From: Streptomyces sp. NBC_00457
GTDB taxonomy: Bacteria > Actinomycetota > Actinomycetes > Streptomycetales > Streptomycetaceae
Length of the DNA stretch: 64,000 bases
NCBI RefSeq assembly: GCF_036014015.1
Contig: NZ_CP107905.1
Location: forward strand, 4,402,001-4,466,000
Reading direction: 5' to 3'
Part shown: in pieces, positions 8,746 through 17,480 of the stretch
Layout: each line of letters starts with the position of its first letter
Position numbering within the stretch: position 1 is the first letter of the stretch
Translations under genes and position numbers: made by a program
Notes under the pieces: model-generated
The model's database searches: none
What the model was told of the DNA's origin: nothing
The model's input: the letters and a program-made list of their open reading frames with translations, nothing else

Positions 8746-10686
8746 TCACGCTCCCTTCTTCGCGCGGCGTTCGGTCGGCTGGGTCACCCGGTCGAGCATC
8801 AGGCCGAGGCACACGATCGCGGCGCCCGCGACCAGGCCGGTCGCCAGATCGCCCTGCGCGAGCCCGAACACGACGTCGTAGCCGAGGGCTCCGCCACCGA
8901 CCAGGCCGCCGATGATGACGACGGCGAGGACGAGGACCACGCCCTGGTTGAGGGCGAGCAGCAATGCCGGGCGGGCGAGGGGGAGTTGGACCTGGCGGAG
9001 TTGCTGCCAGGTCGTCGCGCCGAGCGAACTCGACGACTCCAGCGCGGCCGGGTCGACCTGGCGCAGGCCCTGCGCGGTGATGCGGACGACGGCCGGAAGC
9101 GCGTAGACGACGGCCGCGGCGACGGCAGGGGCGCGGCCCACGCCGAACAGCGCGACGACCGGGATCAGATAGACGAACTGCGGCATCGTCTGGAAGACGT
9201 CCAGGAGGGGACGGAGCAGCCGCTCGACGCGGTCGCTGCGGGCCGCCGCGACACCGGTCGCGAAGCCGAGGACGAGGGTGACGGCCACGGCCGCGAGGAC
9301 CTGGGAGAGGGTGTCGAGCGAGGAGTCCCAGACGCCGAGTACGCCGATCGCGGCCATGGCGAGTACGGCGGTCAGCGCGGTGCGCCAGGTGCCGATCAGC
9401 CAGGCCAGCGCGGCGACGATCAGCAGCACCGACCACCAGGGCAGCCACTGCAGTCCGTCACGGACCGGGTCCAGGACCCAGGTGGTGAAGTGCGCGGCCC
9501 AGTCGGCGGTGCCGCCGATGACGGGGACGCCGGAGTAGAGGTGCGCGGTCATCCAGTCGACGGCCCGGTTGACCGGCTCGGCGATGGCGACCGTCCAGAC
9601 GTCCGGCCAGTCGGCACGGCCCGCGAACCGGGCGGCGAGGGCGATGACGAGGGCGCCGCCGGCCCCGTACGCCCATATCGCCTTACGGCCGTCCCCGCCC
9701 CGCTGCTCGCCTGCCGCGCCGGTCACGCGGTCCAGGACGACCGCGAGCAGCACGATCGGGATCCCGGCCGTGAGCGCGACGCCCACGTCGACCGAGGCCA
9801 GCGCCTGGTAGACGCGGTCACCGAGACCTCCGCCGCCGATCACCGACGCGATGACCGCCATCGACAGCGCCATCATGATCGTCTGGTTGAGGCCGAGGAG
9901 GAGTTCCTTGCGGGCCAGCGGGATACGTGCGGTCAGCAGGCGCTGGCGTGCGGTGGTTCCGAGCGACTCGACCGCCTCCAGTACCTCCTTGTCGGCGCCG
10001 CGCAGGCCCAGCGCGGTGAGGCGGGCCATCGGCGGGGCGGCGTAGACGACGGTGGCGAGGACGGCCGCGGGGACGCCGATGCCGAAGACCAGGACGACGG
10101 GGAGGAGGTAGGCGAAGGCGGGCAGCACCTGCATGGTGTCCAGGACCGGGCGCAGGGCGCGGTCCGTACGAGGGGACAGGCCCGCGGCGAGACCGAGGAG
10201 CGCGCCGACCACGACCGAGGCGAGGACCGCCACGACCATCAGGGCGAGGGTCTGCATGGTCGGGATCCACATGCCGAGCAGGCCGCAGGTGAAGAACGCG
10301 GCGGCCGTGCCGAGGGCCAGGCGCACGCCGGCCACCCGCCAGGCGATCAGTGCGCCGAACGCGGTGACGCCTGCCCAGCCGGCGGCCAGCAGGAGGAGGT
10401 AGACGGCGCGTACGGAGACGACGACGGCGTTGCTGACGTGGCCGAAGAAGTAGAGGAACAGGGGGTGGCTGTCCCGGTTGTCGATGATCCAGTCGCTGGT
10501 CCTGGTGAGGGGGTCGGATACGTCGACGGTCAGCGCGTCGGGCCAGGCGCCGCCGGCCCAGCGGGCGTTGGCGAGGGGGACGAGGATCGCTGCGGTGAGG
10601 GTGAGAAGGGTGAGCTTGGCCACCGCCGGGTGCTTCAGGAGGCCGGGTAGTGCCGTGCGAGAGGTCGGGACGGTGAGCGTTGCCAT
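8746..10686 (-). CDS. Glycine betaine ABC transporter permease, duplicated (two ProW-like domains fused)
   Basis: A 646-residue membrane protein holding two copies of the ProW/OpuAB permease domain, at about residues 100-330 and 380-630. Each has the EAA-type cytoplasmic loop: EAVESLGTTARQRLLTARIPLA in the first and LESSSSLGATTWQQLRQVQLPLA in the second, followed by glycine-rich VIGGGGLG and LVGGGALGYD. Ordinary systems use a homodimer of one domain; here the pair is a single polypeptide. Its start overlaps the ATPase stop by one base, and its stop is one base from the binding-protein start, so translation is coupled. Confidence 0.9.
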   Translation of the reverse strand: MATLTVPTSRTALPGLLKHPAVAKLTLLTLTAAILVPLANARWAGGAWPDALTVDVSDPLTRTSDWIIDNRDSHPLFLYFFGHVSNAVVVSVRAVYLLLLAAGWAGVTAFGALIAWRVAGVRLALGTAAAFFTCGLLGMWIPTMQTLALMVVAVLASVVVGALLGLAAGLSPRTDRALRPVLDTMQVLPAFAYLLPVVLVFGIGVPAAVLATVVYAAPPMARLTALGLRGADKEVLEAVESLGTTARQRLLTARIPLARKELLLGLNQTIMMALSMAVIASVIGGGGLGDRVYQALASVDVGVALTAGIPIVLLAVVLDRVTGAAGEQRGGDGRKAIWAYGAGGALVIALAARFAGRADWPDVWTVAIAEPVNRAVDWMTAHLYSGVPVIGGTADWAAHFTTWVLDPVRDGLQWLPWWSVLLIVAALAWLIGTWRTALTAVLAMAAIGVLGVWDSSLDTLSQVLAAVAVTLVLGFATGVAAARSDRVERLLRPLLDVFQTMPQFVYLIPVVALFGVGRAPAVAAAVVYALPAVVRITAQGLRQVDPAALESSSSLGATTWQQLRQVQLPLARPALLLALNQGVVLVLAVVIIGGLVGGGALGYDVVFGLAQGDLATGLVAGAAIVCLGLMLDRVTQPTERRAKKGA

Positions 10687-12263
10687 CAGACCGCCTCCGC
10701 GTGGGGGTCGCCGTCGGGGCGTGACGCTCGCCCGCGCTGGCGGGGTGCCGCTGCGCCCACCCGTGCCGCCCCAGCGGCACGACTGCCCGCAGCGGCGGCG
10801 GCTTCGCGGGAGCCGCCATCCGCAGCGGCGGTGGTTTCGCGGCTGTCGCCATCCGCAGCTACGGCGGTTTCACGGCTGCCGCCATCCGCAGCTACGGCGG
10901 TTTCACGGCTGCCGTCGTCCGCAGCTACGGCGGTTTCACGGCTGCCGTCGTCCGCAGCTACGGCGGTTTCGCGGCTGCCGTCGTCCGCAGCTACGGCGGT
11001 TTCACGGCTGCCGCCATCCGCGGCTACGGCGGTTTCACGGCTGCCGCCATCCGCGGCTACGGCGGCTTCGCGGCTGCCGTCGTCCGCGGCTACGGCGGTT
11101 TCACGGCTGCCGCCATCCGCGGCTACGGCGGCTTCGCGGCTGCCGTCGTTCGCAGCGGCTGCGGAATCGCGGGTGCCGTCGTCCGCAGCTACGCCGGCTA
11201 CGACCCCAAGCAGCGCGTCCGCGTCCACGATGCCTGCGCACCGGCCTTCGGCCATCACACGCACCGGTGCCCCGGCCCGGGCCACTGCCTCGATCGCCTC
11301 CGAGACCGTGGCGTCCGGTGCGATCGCAGGGCTGTTGCTCGCCTCCTCGTCGGCCGATGCTGGCCGCATGGCCGTCCGTACCGTCATCACGTGCTCGCGC
11401 GGCACATCGCGTACGAATTCCCGTACGTACTCGTCGGCCGGGGAGCCCACGATCTCCTCCGGCGTGCCCAGTTGCACCACGCGGCCGTCGCGCATGAGGG
11501 CGATGCGGTCGCCGAGCTTGAGGGCCTCGCTGAGGTCGTGGGTGATGAAGACCATCGTGCGGCCCTCTTCGCGGTGGAGGCGGATGACCTCCTCCTGCAT
11601 GTCGCGCCGGATGAGGGGGTCGAGCGCGCTGAACGGCTCGTCGAAGAGGAGGACTTCAGGGTCCACCGCCAGTGCCCGGGCGAGGCCCACGCGCTGGCGC
11701 TGGCCGCCGGACAGCTGGCTCGGCTTGCGTTGCTCCATGCCGTCCAGGCCGACCTTGGCCACCACTTCCGCCGCCCGCGCGCGGCGCTCCGCCTTGCCCA
11801 CGCCCTGGATCTCCAGGCCGTAGGCGACGTTGTCGAGGACGGTGCGGTGCGGGAGGAGGCCGAAGTGCTGGAAGACCATCGCGGCGCGGTGCCGGCGGAG
11901 TTCGCGCAGTCGCGGCTTGTCCATCGCGCGGACGTCCTCGCCGTCGATGGCGATCGTGCCGGACGTCGGCTCGATGAGGCGGGTCAGACAGCGGACCAGG
12001 GTGGACTTGCCGGAGCCGGACAGACCCATGACGACGAAGACCTCGCCCTTGCGGACGTCGAAGGAGACGTCACGGACGGCGGCCGTGCAGCCGGTCCGGG
12101 CGCGGAGGTCGGCGGGTTCGAGGGCCGCCAGTTCCGGGTCGGCGGGGACGCGGTCCGCCTTCGGACCGAAGACCTTCCACAGGCCCTGGACGGAGAAGAC
12201 GGGCGTGTTCGGGGTCGTCGTCGGAATCGGGGTCGTGGTCGGGGTCGGAGTCGTACTCATCAC
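10686..12263 (-). CDS. Glycine betaine ABC transporter ATP-binding protein with 33-bp-repeat C-terminal tail
   Basis: The 525-residue ProV/OpuAA-type ATPase has Walker [11 protein letters not shown]-loop [10 protein letters not shown], signature [15 protein letters not shown] and Walker [13 protein letters not shown], then a partial CBS-like region (about 290-345) that in relatives senses ionic strength. After about residue 345 comes an abnormal tail: 11-12 copies of an 11-residue unit such as [11 protein letters not shown], encoded by 33-bp DNA repeats. The last about 25 residues ([18 protein letters not shown]) are encoded by a dispersed hairpin element. Family members usually end near residue 400. 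The start overlaps the betA stop by four bases. Whether the tail affects transport cannot be seen; the extra CBS half seems missing or replaced. Confidence 0.88.
   Translation of the reverse strand: MMSTTPTPTTTPIPTTTPNTPVFSVQGLWKVFGPKADRVPADPELAALEPADLRARTGCTAAVRDVSFDVRKGEVFVVMGLSGSGKSTLVRCLTRLIEPTSGTIAIDGEDVRAMDKPRLRELRRHRAAMVFQHFGLLPHRTVLDNVAYGLEIQGVGKAERRARAAEVVAKVGLDGMEQRKPSQLSGGQRQRVGLARALAVDPEVLLFDEPFSALDPLIRRDMQEEVIRLHREEGRTMVFITHDLSEALKLGDRIALMRDGRVVQLGTPEEIVGSPADEYVREFVRDVPREHVMTVRTAMRPASADEEASNSPAIAPDATVSEAIEAVARAGAPVRVMAEGRCAGIVDADALLGVVAGVAADDGTRDSAAAANDGSREAAVAADGGSRETAVAADDGSREAAVAADGGSRETAVAADGGSRETAVAADDGSRETAVAADDGSRETAVAADDGSRETAVAADGGSRETAVAADGDSRETTAAADGGSREAAAAAGSRAAGAARVGAAAPRQRGRASRPDGDPHAEAV
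10725..10793 (-). repeat. Dispersed hairpin element family 1, copy A, inside the ATPase gene
   Basis: This 69-bp segment, read on the minus strand, differs from 28831-28899 at only one position by my alignment, and is close to 54436-54506. It contains dyads such as GTGCCGCT with AGCGGCAC. The other two copies are intergenic, whereas this one is translated as the end of the betaine ATPase. Confidence 0.8.
10797..11200. repeat. 33-bp tandem repeat inside the betaine ATPase gene
   Basis: About 11-12 units of 33 bp, each encoding 11 residues like [11 protein letters not shown] or [11 protein letters not shown]. Units differ at a few positions (TTCACGG versus TTCGCGG, GCCATC versus GTCGTC). Length is a multiple of three, so expansion or loss keeps the frame. 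Confidence 0.9.
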
Positions 12264-13789
12264 GCACCACCACCGATCAGGTCGACGGCCTTCTCCCCGA
12301 CCATGAGCACCCCGATCATCGGGTTCACGGCGGGCATCGTCGGGAACACGGACGCGTCGGCGATCCGGATCCCCTCCAGGCCGCGGATCCTCAACTGCGG
12401 GTCGACGACCGCCAGTTCGTCGGCCTCCGCGCCCATACGGCAGGTGCCCGCCGGGTGGTACACGGTGTGCGCGACCTTACGGGCGTACTCGCTGAGTTCC
12501 GCGTCACCGAGGATCTCCGGGCCGGGGCACACCTCACGCTTGAGCCAGCCCGCGAGGGGCTCGGTCTTGGCGATCTCGCGGGCGATACGGATGCCGTCGA
12601 CCAGCGTCCGGCCGTCGTAGTCGTCCTCGTCCGTGAAGTAGCGGAAGTCGAGGGCGGGCTTCACGGCGGGGTCGGCGCTCGTCAGGTACAGGCGGCCACG
12701 GGACTTCGGCTTGGGGATGTTCGGGGTCATCGAGACGCCGAACTCCGGGCGCTCGTAGCCCAGTCGCTCCGGATTGTCCGTGAACGGGATCTGGTAGAAG
12801 TGGAACATCAGGTCCGGGCCCGCGTGTTCGGGGTCGCGGCGCACGAACAGGCCCGCGTCGGAGTCCATCGCGGAGTTCTCCGGGATGGGGCCGTCCGTCT
12901 CCCAGACGATCACCGACTCCGGGTGGTCGAGCAGGTTCTCACCGACGCCGGGCAGATCGTGGACGACCGGGATACCGAGTGCTTCCAGGTCCTCACGAGG
13001 CCCGATGCCCGAGTGGAGCAGCAGGCGCGGCGAGTCCACGGCGCCGGCGCAGAGCAGGACCTCGTTGCGGGCTCGTACGACGAACTCCGCGCCGTCCTTG
13101 TCCCGTACGTGCACGCCTTCCGCCCGCGTGCCGTCCAGCTCCAGCCGGTGCGCCCACGTCTCCAGCAGGATCGTCAGGTTCGGGCGCTCGTCCATCACGG
13201 GGTGGAGGTACGCCACCGACGCGCTCGACCGCTTGTTGTTCTCCGGGTGGTAGGCGAGGTCGAAGAAGCCGACGCCCTCGGTGAACGGCTTTTTGTTGAA
13301 GCCCTCGACGCGCGGAACGCCGAGTGCGGCCTGGGCGGCGTCGACGAAGTCGCGGGCGATGGCGTTCCGGTCCTTCTCGTCGACCGGGACGATGTTGTTC
13401 AGCAGCCGGGCCCAGTAGGCCTCCATCGGCACCGCACCCCACCCCTGAGCGCCGGCCGCCTCCCACTCGTCCCAGTCGGACGGCAGCGGCTTGAACGCGA
13501 TGAGCGTGTTGTGGCTCGAACACCCCCCGAGCACCCGGGCACGGCTGTGCCGGATGTGCGAGTTGCCGCGCGGCTGCTCGGTCGTCGGGTAGTCATAGTC
13601 CAGCTCACCGCCCAGCAGGCCCATCCAGCGACGCAACGTCAGCACGTCGTCCCGGCCGACATCACTGGGACCGCCCTCGATGACAGCGACGGTGACATCC
13701 GGATTCTCGGTGAGGCGGGAGGCGATGACAGAGCCCGCGGTGCCGCCGCCGATGACGACGTAGTCGTAGACGTGGGGGTTTTCGGACAT
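12260..13789 (-). CDS. betA: Choline dehydrogenase-like GMC oxidoreductase
   Basis: FAD-dependent GMC-family enzyme of 509 residues. It starts with the dinucleotide-binding [19 protein letters not shown] (about 8-26), has the GMC signature around [16 protein letters not shown] and the second signature [16 protein letters not shown], and ends with the catalytic [13 protein letters not shown] and an [13 protein letters not shown] helix. It would oxidise choline to betaine aldehyde, the step before BetB. It lies within an operon with betaine aldehyde dehydrogenase upstream and the betaine ABC transporter downstream (four-base overlap with the ATPase gene), which supports choline over other alcohols. 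The separation from betB (107 bp) contains a hairpin element. Confidence 0.88.
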   Translation of the reverse strand: MSENPHVYDYVVIGGGTAGSVIASRLTENPDVTVAVIEGGPSDVGRDDVLTLRRWMGLLGGELDYDYPTTEQPRGNSHIRHSRARVLGGCSSHNTLIAFKPLPSDWDEWEAAGAQGWGAVPMEAYWARLLNNIVPVDEKDRNAIARDFVDAAQAALGVPRVEGFNKKPFTEGVGFFDLAYHPENNKRSSASVAYLHPVMDERPNLTILLETWAHRLELDGTRAEGVHVRDKDGAEFVVRARNEVLLCAGAVDSPRLLLHSGIGPREDLEALGIPVVHDLPGVGENLLDHPESVIVWETDGPIPENSAMDSDAGLFVRRDPEHAGPDLMFHFYQIPFTDNPERLGYERPEFGVSMTPNIPKPKSRGRLYLTSADPAVKPALDFRYFTDEDDYDGRTLVDGIRIAREIAKTEPLAGWLKREVCPGPEILGDAELSEYARKVAHTVYHPAGTCRMGAEADELAVVDPQLRIRGLEGIRIADASVFPTMPAVNPMIGVLMVGEKAVDLIGGGA

Positions 13790-13835
13790 GGGGTGGTTAC
13801 TCCAAGGGGATCAGGCCAGAGAGGGGGGACGGAAC

Positions 13836-13876
13836 GCGCCCCAAAGGGGCGCGGGGAACTGCGCGACCAGCCACGA
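13836..13876 (+). repeat. Dispersed hairpin element family 2, copy 1
   Basis: GCGCCCC, three-base loop, GGGGCGC, followed by GGGGAACTGCGCGACCAGCC. Nearly the same sequence occurs at 30809-30852. I recognise it as a repeat common between genes in Streptomyces genomes. It lies between betB and betA, where it could act as a weak attenuator or RNA-stability hairpin. Confidence 0.75.
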
Positions 13877-13896
13877 CGGCGCGGCAGTCGAGCCCG

Positions 13897-15408
13897 CTAC
13901 CCGGCGAACCAACGAACCGGCTTCGGCGCCAGGTTCTGGTACACGTGCTTGCTCTCGCGATACTCCGCAAGCCCCGCCGGACCAAGCTCGCGCCCCACCC
14001 CGCTCTTACCGAAGCCACCCCACTCCGCCTGCGGCAGATAGGGATGGAAGTCGTTGATCCAGACCGTGCCGTGCCGCAGCCGCGCGGCGACCCGGCGGGC
14101 CCGCCCCGCGTCGGTGGTCCAGACGCCGCCCGCGAGCCCGTACTCCGTGTCGTTGGCGAGAGCGACCGCCTCGTCCTCCGTGCGGAACGTCTCGACGGTG
14201 AGGACCGGGCCGAAGACCTCTTCGCGTACGACCTTCATCTCGCGGTGGCACTGGTCGAGCACCGTCGGCTCGTAGAAGTAGCCGGTGGCCGGGCGTTCCG
14301 CGCTCGGCTCGGGGCGCTTGCCGCCGGAGCGCAGCACCGCGCCCTCTTCCAGCGCGGAGGCGACGTACGACTCGGTCTTCGCGCGCTGCTGCTCGGAGAC
14401 CAGCGGCCCGCACTCCACGCCGTCCTCGGTGCCGCGGCCGAGGCGGATCTTCGAGGCTCGGCGGGCGAGTTCGGCGACGAAGCGCTCCCGGACCGACTCC
14501 TCGACGATGAGCCGGGCGCCCGCGGAGCACACCTGGCCGCTGTGGATGAAGGCGGCGTTGAGGGCCTGGTCGACGGCCGTGTCGAAGTCCTCGTCGGTGG
14601 CGCAGGCGTCGGCGAAGACGACGTTGGGGTTCTTGCCGCCGAGTTCAAGGGCGACCTTCTTGACGGTCACGGCGGCGGCCTGCGCGACCTTCGTGCCGCT
14701 GATCAGGCCGCCGGTGAAGGAGACGAGGTCGACGTCGGGGTGCTCGGCGAGGCGGGCGCCGACGGAGTGACCGGGTCCGGTGACGATGTTGGCCACGCCT
14801 GCGGGCAGACCGGCCTCCGCCAGCAGGTCGATCAGGGCGATCGTCGTCAGCGGCGTGATCTCGCTCGGCTTGATCACGAAGGTGTTGCCGGCCGCGAGCG
14901 CCGGGGCGATCTTCCAGCTGGCCTGCAACAGGGGGTAGTTCCAGGGCGTGATCAGCGCGCAGACGCCGACCGGCTCGTGCACCACGACGCTGTGGATGTC
15001 GGGCGAGCCCGCGTCGACCACCCGGCCCGCGCCCTCCGCCGCCACCAGATCGGCGAAATAGCGGAAGGCGTCGGCTACGCAGTCGATGTCGATCCGGCCC
15101 TCTTCGACGGTCTTGCCCGCGTCGCGGCTCTCCAGCAGCCCGAGCGGTTCACGGTCGCGCACGAGGAGGTCGGCGACGCGGCGCAGCAGCGCGGCGCGCT
15201 CGGCGACGGGGGTGTGCGGCCAGTCCCCCTCGTCGAAGGCGCGGCGGGCCGCGGCGACCGCCAGGTCGGTGTCCTTCTCGTCACCCTCCGCGACCACTGC
15301 GAAGGGCAGGGCGTCTGCCGGGTCGAGGATCTCGCGGGTGGCGCCGGAGACCGCTTCCAGCCACTGGCCGTCGACATGGATCGTCCGTTGCGCCTGCTGC
15401 CTTGCCAT
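13897..15408 (-). CDS. betB: Betaine aldehyde dehydrogenase
   Basis: NAD(P)-dependent aldehyde dehydrogenase of 503 residues that converts betaine aldehyde to glycine betaine. Motifs in order: ALITPWNYPLLQASWKIAPALAAGNT (cofactor site), KPSEITPLT, FTGGLISGTKV, the general-base glutamate in VALELGGKNPN, the nucleophilic cysteine in HSGQVCSAGARL, EVFGPVLTVETF, and a C-terminal GFGKSGVGRELGP. The start ATG 15408 gives MARQQAQRTIHVDG. It is the first gene of the leftward bet operon, with a 160-bp upstream region holding a distant 11-bp inverted repeat. Assignment to betaine aldehyde follows from gene context, as the family has many substrates. Confidence 0.9.
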   Translation of the reverse strand: MARQQAQRTIHVDGQWLEAVSGATREILDPADALPFAVVAEGDEKDTDLAVAAARRAFDEGDWPHTPVAERAALLRRVADLLVRDREPLGLLESRDAGKTVEEGRIDIDCVADAFRYFADLVAAEGAGRVVDAGSPDIHSVVVHEPVGVCALITPWNYPLLQASWKIAPALAAGNTFVIKPSEITPLTTIALIDLLAEAGLPAGVANIVTGPGHSVGARLAEHPDVDLVSFTGGLISGTKVAQAAAVTVKKVALELGGKNPNVVFADACATDEDFDTAVDQALNAAFIHSGQVCSAGARLIVEESVRERFVAELARRASKIRLGRGTEDGVECGPLVSEQQRAKTESYVASALEEGAVLRSGGKRPEPSAERPATGYFYEPTVLDQCHREMKVVREEVFGPVLTVETFRTEDEAVALANDTEYGLAGGVWTTDAGRARRVAARLRHGTVWINDFHPYLPQAEWGGFGKSGVGRELGPAGLAEYRESKHVYQNLAPKPVRWFAG

Positions 15409-15428
15409 GATCGGTATTGCCTTCCGTT

Positions 15429-15546
15429 CCTGTTCAGTGCCCCTGAGTCACATACGTGTCACCCTCGGGGACCGTGAGCGCATGCCCCCGGCCGCGCTGA
15501 TGCATGCGCAATGCGTGGCCGAAAGTGGGGCGTGTCACTGAACAGG
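15429..15546. promoter_or_regulatory. Bet operon control region with an 11-bp split inverted repeat
   Basis: CCTGTTCAGTG at 15429-15439 is perfectly repeated in reverse at 15536-15546, with 96 bp between. GTCAC also occurs three times in this interval (near 15450, 15457, 15534). The dyad is too long to be expected by chance in so short a region. It could be a looping operator for choline- or salt-dependent control; no regulator gene of the BetI type is in the window. Confidence 0.35.
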
Positions 15547-15568
15547 CGCATTGGTCGCCTTGATCGCC

Positions 15569-17110
15569 TCAGTCGATGGACGCCGGTTCGCAGGCGTAGG
15601 GCGGGCAGAACGCGTCCACCGCGGTGGTCAGGAGCTGGAGCTCGTCCTCGGGGCCGTCCGCGTCGAGGCCGTACGCGGCGATCGCGTAGATGTTGCCGTC
15701 CTCGGCGACGAAACGCTCGTCGTAGACATGCCAGGGGCCGACATCGGGCTCGCCCTTGAGGGAGTCGGCCCGGTACTCCAGCCGGGTGCCCGTGAACTCG
15801 CTGTCGTCGAGGGTCTGGAGGTCCAGTTGCTCGAAGCCGGGCGCCTTCGGGGTCTCGTCTGACAGGAACAGCTCGAATGACTCCTCCGGTGACCCCTCCG
15901 CCACCTGGTACACCTGCAGCCGGCGTTCGCTGTCCGGGCTGCGGTAGTTGACGACCGCCATGCCGTACTGCGAATCCACCGAGCTTCGCGTCCACCCGGC
16001 GGGCCTCGCGATCCGGAAGCCCTCCTCGTCCTCGTACAGCTCGTACCCGACGGGGAGTACGGGGACCGAGGCGGAGGGCGACGCCGTCTCCTCGGTGAAC
16101 GACGGCTCCGGCGACGACGCGAACGGATCGCTCGGATCGCTCGGCTGCGACCCACCGGCCTCCGCCTCCGCGGACGGGCTCGTGGCGGCCGACGGCTCGT
16201 CGCCCTCGTCCCCTCCCCCGACGACCAACGTCAGCACAAGGCTTACGGCGACCCCGACGACGGCAGCCCCGACCACCACGGACCACACGAGCCGACGGCT
16301 CATCCCGCCGGCGGGAGCGGGCGGGGCGGACTGAGGGTCGACGGCAGGCCAGGACGTACCCGTCACCGCACCCGGCCACTCATCCGGCGACGCCACGCCC
16401 GCGCCCACGCCCGCGCCCACATGCTCGGGCACGGACCACGCCCCCGCCGCACCACCGGCGGCCCCCGGCCCGTGCCAGGCACTTCCCTCACCGGCTCCGG
16501 GCCAGCCGATGACACCGCCGTGGCCGGCGACGCCCTCGGCCACCCCGTCACCCTGGGAGGCGGCCCCGGCGAGCCCGGCGGGGGGTACGGGCGGCGGGAA
16601 GGAGGAGCCGTCAGGAGTGGAGACCGGCGGAGAGGAGGAGCCGTCAGGAGTGGAGACCGGCGGAGAGGAGGAGCCGTCAGGAGTGGAGACCGGCGGGAAG
16701 GAGGAGCCGTCAGGAGTGGAGACCGGCGGGGCAGAGGAGCCGTCAGGAGCGGAGACCGGCGGAGAGGAGGAGCCGTCAGGAGTGGAGACCGGCGGGGCAG
16801 AGGAGCCGTCAGGAGCGGAGACCGGCGGAGAGGAGGAGCCGTCAGGAGTGGAGGCCGGCGGGGCAGAGGAGCCGTCGGGAGTGGAGACCGGCGGGAAGGA
16901 GGAGCCGTCAGGGGTGGAGACCGGCGGGGCGGGCGGCGAGCCGGAGGGGGGCCCGGCGGATGCCGGGCCCGGGCCCACTCCCGGCGGCCACTCCGGGGCG
17001 AACCCGGGGCGGGCCGGTGGTGGCGTAACCGGTGTCGACGACGTGCCGCTGCCGTCGCCGTCCTCCCAGCGCTGTGTCTCCTCGTTCCAGTACCGCGCTC
17101 CCCCGCTCAT
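15569..17110 (-). CDS. Membrane-anchored protein with Pro/Ser tandem repeats and an extracytoplasmic C-terminal domain
   Basis: A 513-residue protein of unknown function. The N terminus has the short motif RYWNEETQRWEDG seen at the start of many Streptomyces membrane proteins. Residues about 55-165 are ten or so 11-residue repeats of the type SSFPPVSTPDG, then a Gly/Ala-rich linker, one transmembrane helix (VVVGAAVVGVAVSLVLTLVVGG, about 278-300), an acidic Ser/Pro linker, and a compact about 170-residue domain starting LPVGYELYEDEEGFRIARPAGW and ending with a CPPYACEP cysteine pair. The C-terminal domain would lie outside the cell. It is last in a three-gene set, 10 bp after the previous gene, reading leftward. 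Confidence 0.75.
   Translation of the reverse strand: MSGGARYWNEETQRWEDGDGSGTSSTPVTPPPARPGFAPEWPPGVGPGPASAGPPSGSPPAPPVSTPDGSSFPPVSTPDGSSAPPASTPDGSSSPPVSAPDGSSAPPVSTPDGSSSPPVSAPDGSSAPPVSTPDGSSFPPVSTPDGSSSPPVSTPDGSSSPPVSTPDGSSFPPPVPPAGLAGAASQGDGVAEGVAGHGGVIGWPGAGEGSAWHGPGAAGGAAGAWSVPEHVGAGVGAGVASPDEWPGAVTGTSWPAVDPQSAPPAPAGGMSRRLVWSVVVGAAVVGVAVSLVLTLVVGGGDEGDEPSAATSPSAEAEAGGSQPSDPSDPFASSPEPSFTEETASPSASVPVLPVGYELYEDEEGFRIARPAGWTRSSVDSQYGMAVVNYRSPDSERRLQVYQVAEGSPEESFELFLSDETPKAPGFEQLDLQTLDDSEFTGTRLEYRADSLKGEPDVGPWHVYDERFVAEDGNIYAIAAYGLDADGPEDELQLLTTAVDAFCPPYACEPASID
16594..16930. repeat. 33-bp tandem repeat encoding SSxPPVSTPDG
   Basis: About ten head-to-tail copies of a 33-bp unit containing GAGGAGCCGTCAGGAG and TGGAGACCGGCGG. 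Variation is concentrated in one codon (Phe, Ala or Ser). It is in frame within the 15569-17110 gene and encodes a Pro-rich stalk. Confidence 0.9.
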
Positions 17111-17120
17111 GGCGTCCCCT

Positions 17121-17480
17121 TCACCCCATTCCCAGCAGACCGGCCACGGCCCCGGCGGAGGCGATGAGGCCGACCAGCGCCTGGGAGTCGTTCAGCAGCT
17201 GCCGCAGGCGTTCGAGGCGGGTCGGACCTGCCTGGCCGGTGGTGACGATCTCCTCCTCGGTCTCGGCGAGCGCGGCGGCCAGTGCGGCCGTCTCGTCGCT
17301 CGCGCGCACCCGGGTGAGGTCGGCACGCAGTTCACGCACGGCCTTCAGCATCTCCTCGGCGGCCGGGTCACGCGGCGCGGCCGCACCGTGGTGGCTCTCG
17401 GCGTGCGCCTGGTTGCCGATGGCGAAGGTACTGCCGTGAACCCCGCCGCTGATGTTGACGCTCGGCTCATCCGTTGCCAT
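17121..17480 (-). CDS. Small protein with GGVHGSTFAIG motif and coiled-coil region
   Basis: A 119-residue protein beginning MATDEPSVNISGGVHGSTFAIGNQ. After this N-terminal motif comes a charged helix (about 40-95, EEMLKAVRELRADLTRVRASDETAALAAALAETEEE) likely to form a coiled coil, and a hydrophobic C-terminal segment (ALVGLIASAGAVAGLLGMG) that could be a tail anchor. ATG 17480 overlaps the upstream gene by 14 bases, so the two are coupled; the frame is open to 17570 but that start lies deep in the neighbour. The same HGSTFAxG motif ends the upstream protein, so the pair probably works together. Function unknown. Confidence 0.75.
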   Translation of the reverse strand: MATDEPSVNISGGVHGSTFAIGNQAHAESHHGAAAPRDPAAEEMLKAVRELRADLTRVRASDETAALAAALAETEEEIVTTGQAGPTRLERLRQLLNDSQALVGLIASAGAVAGLLGMG

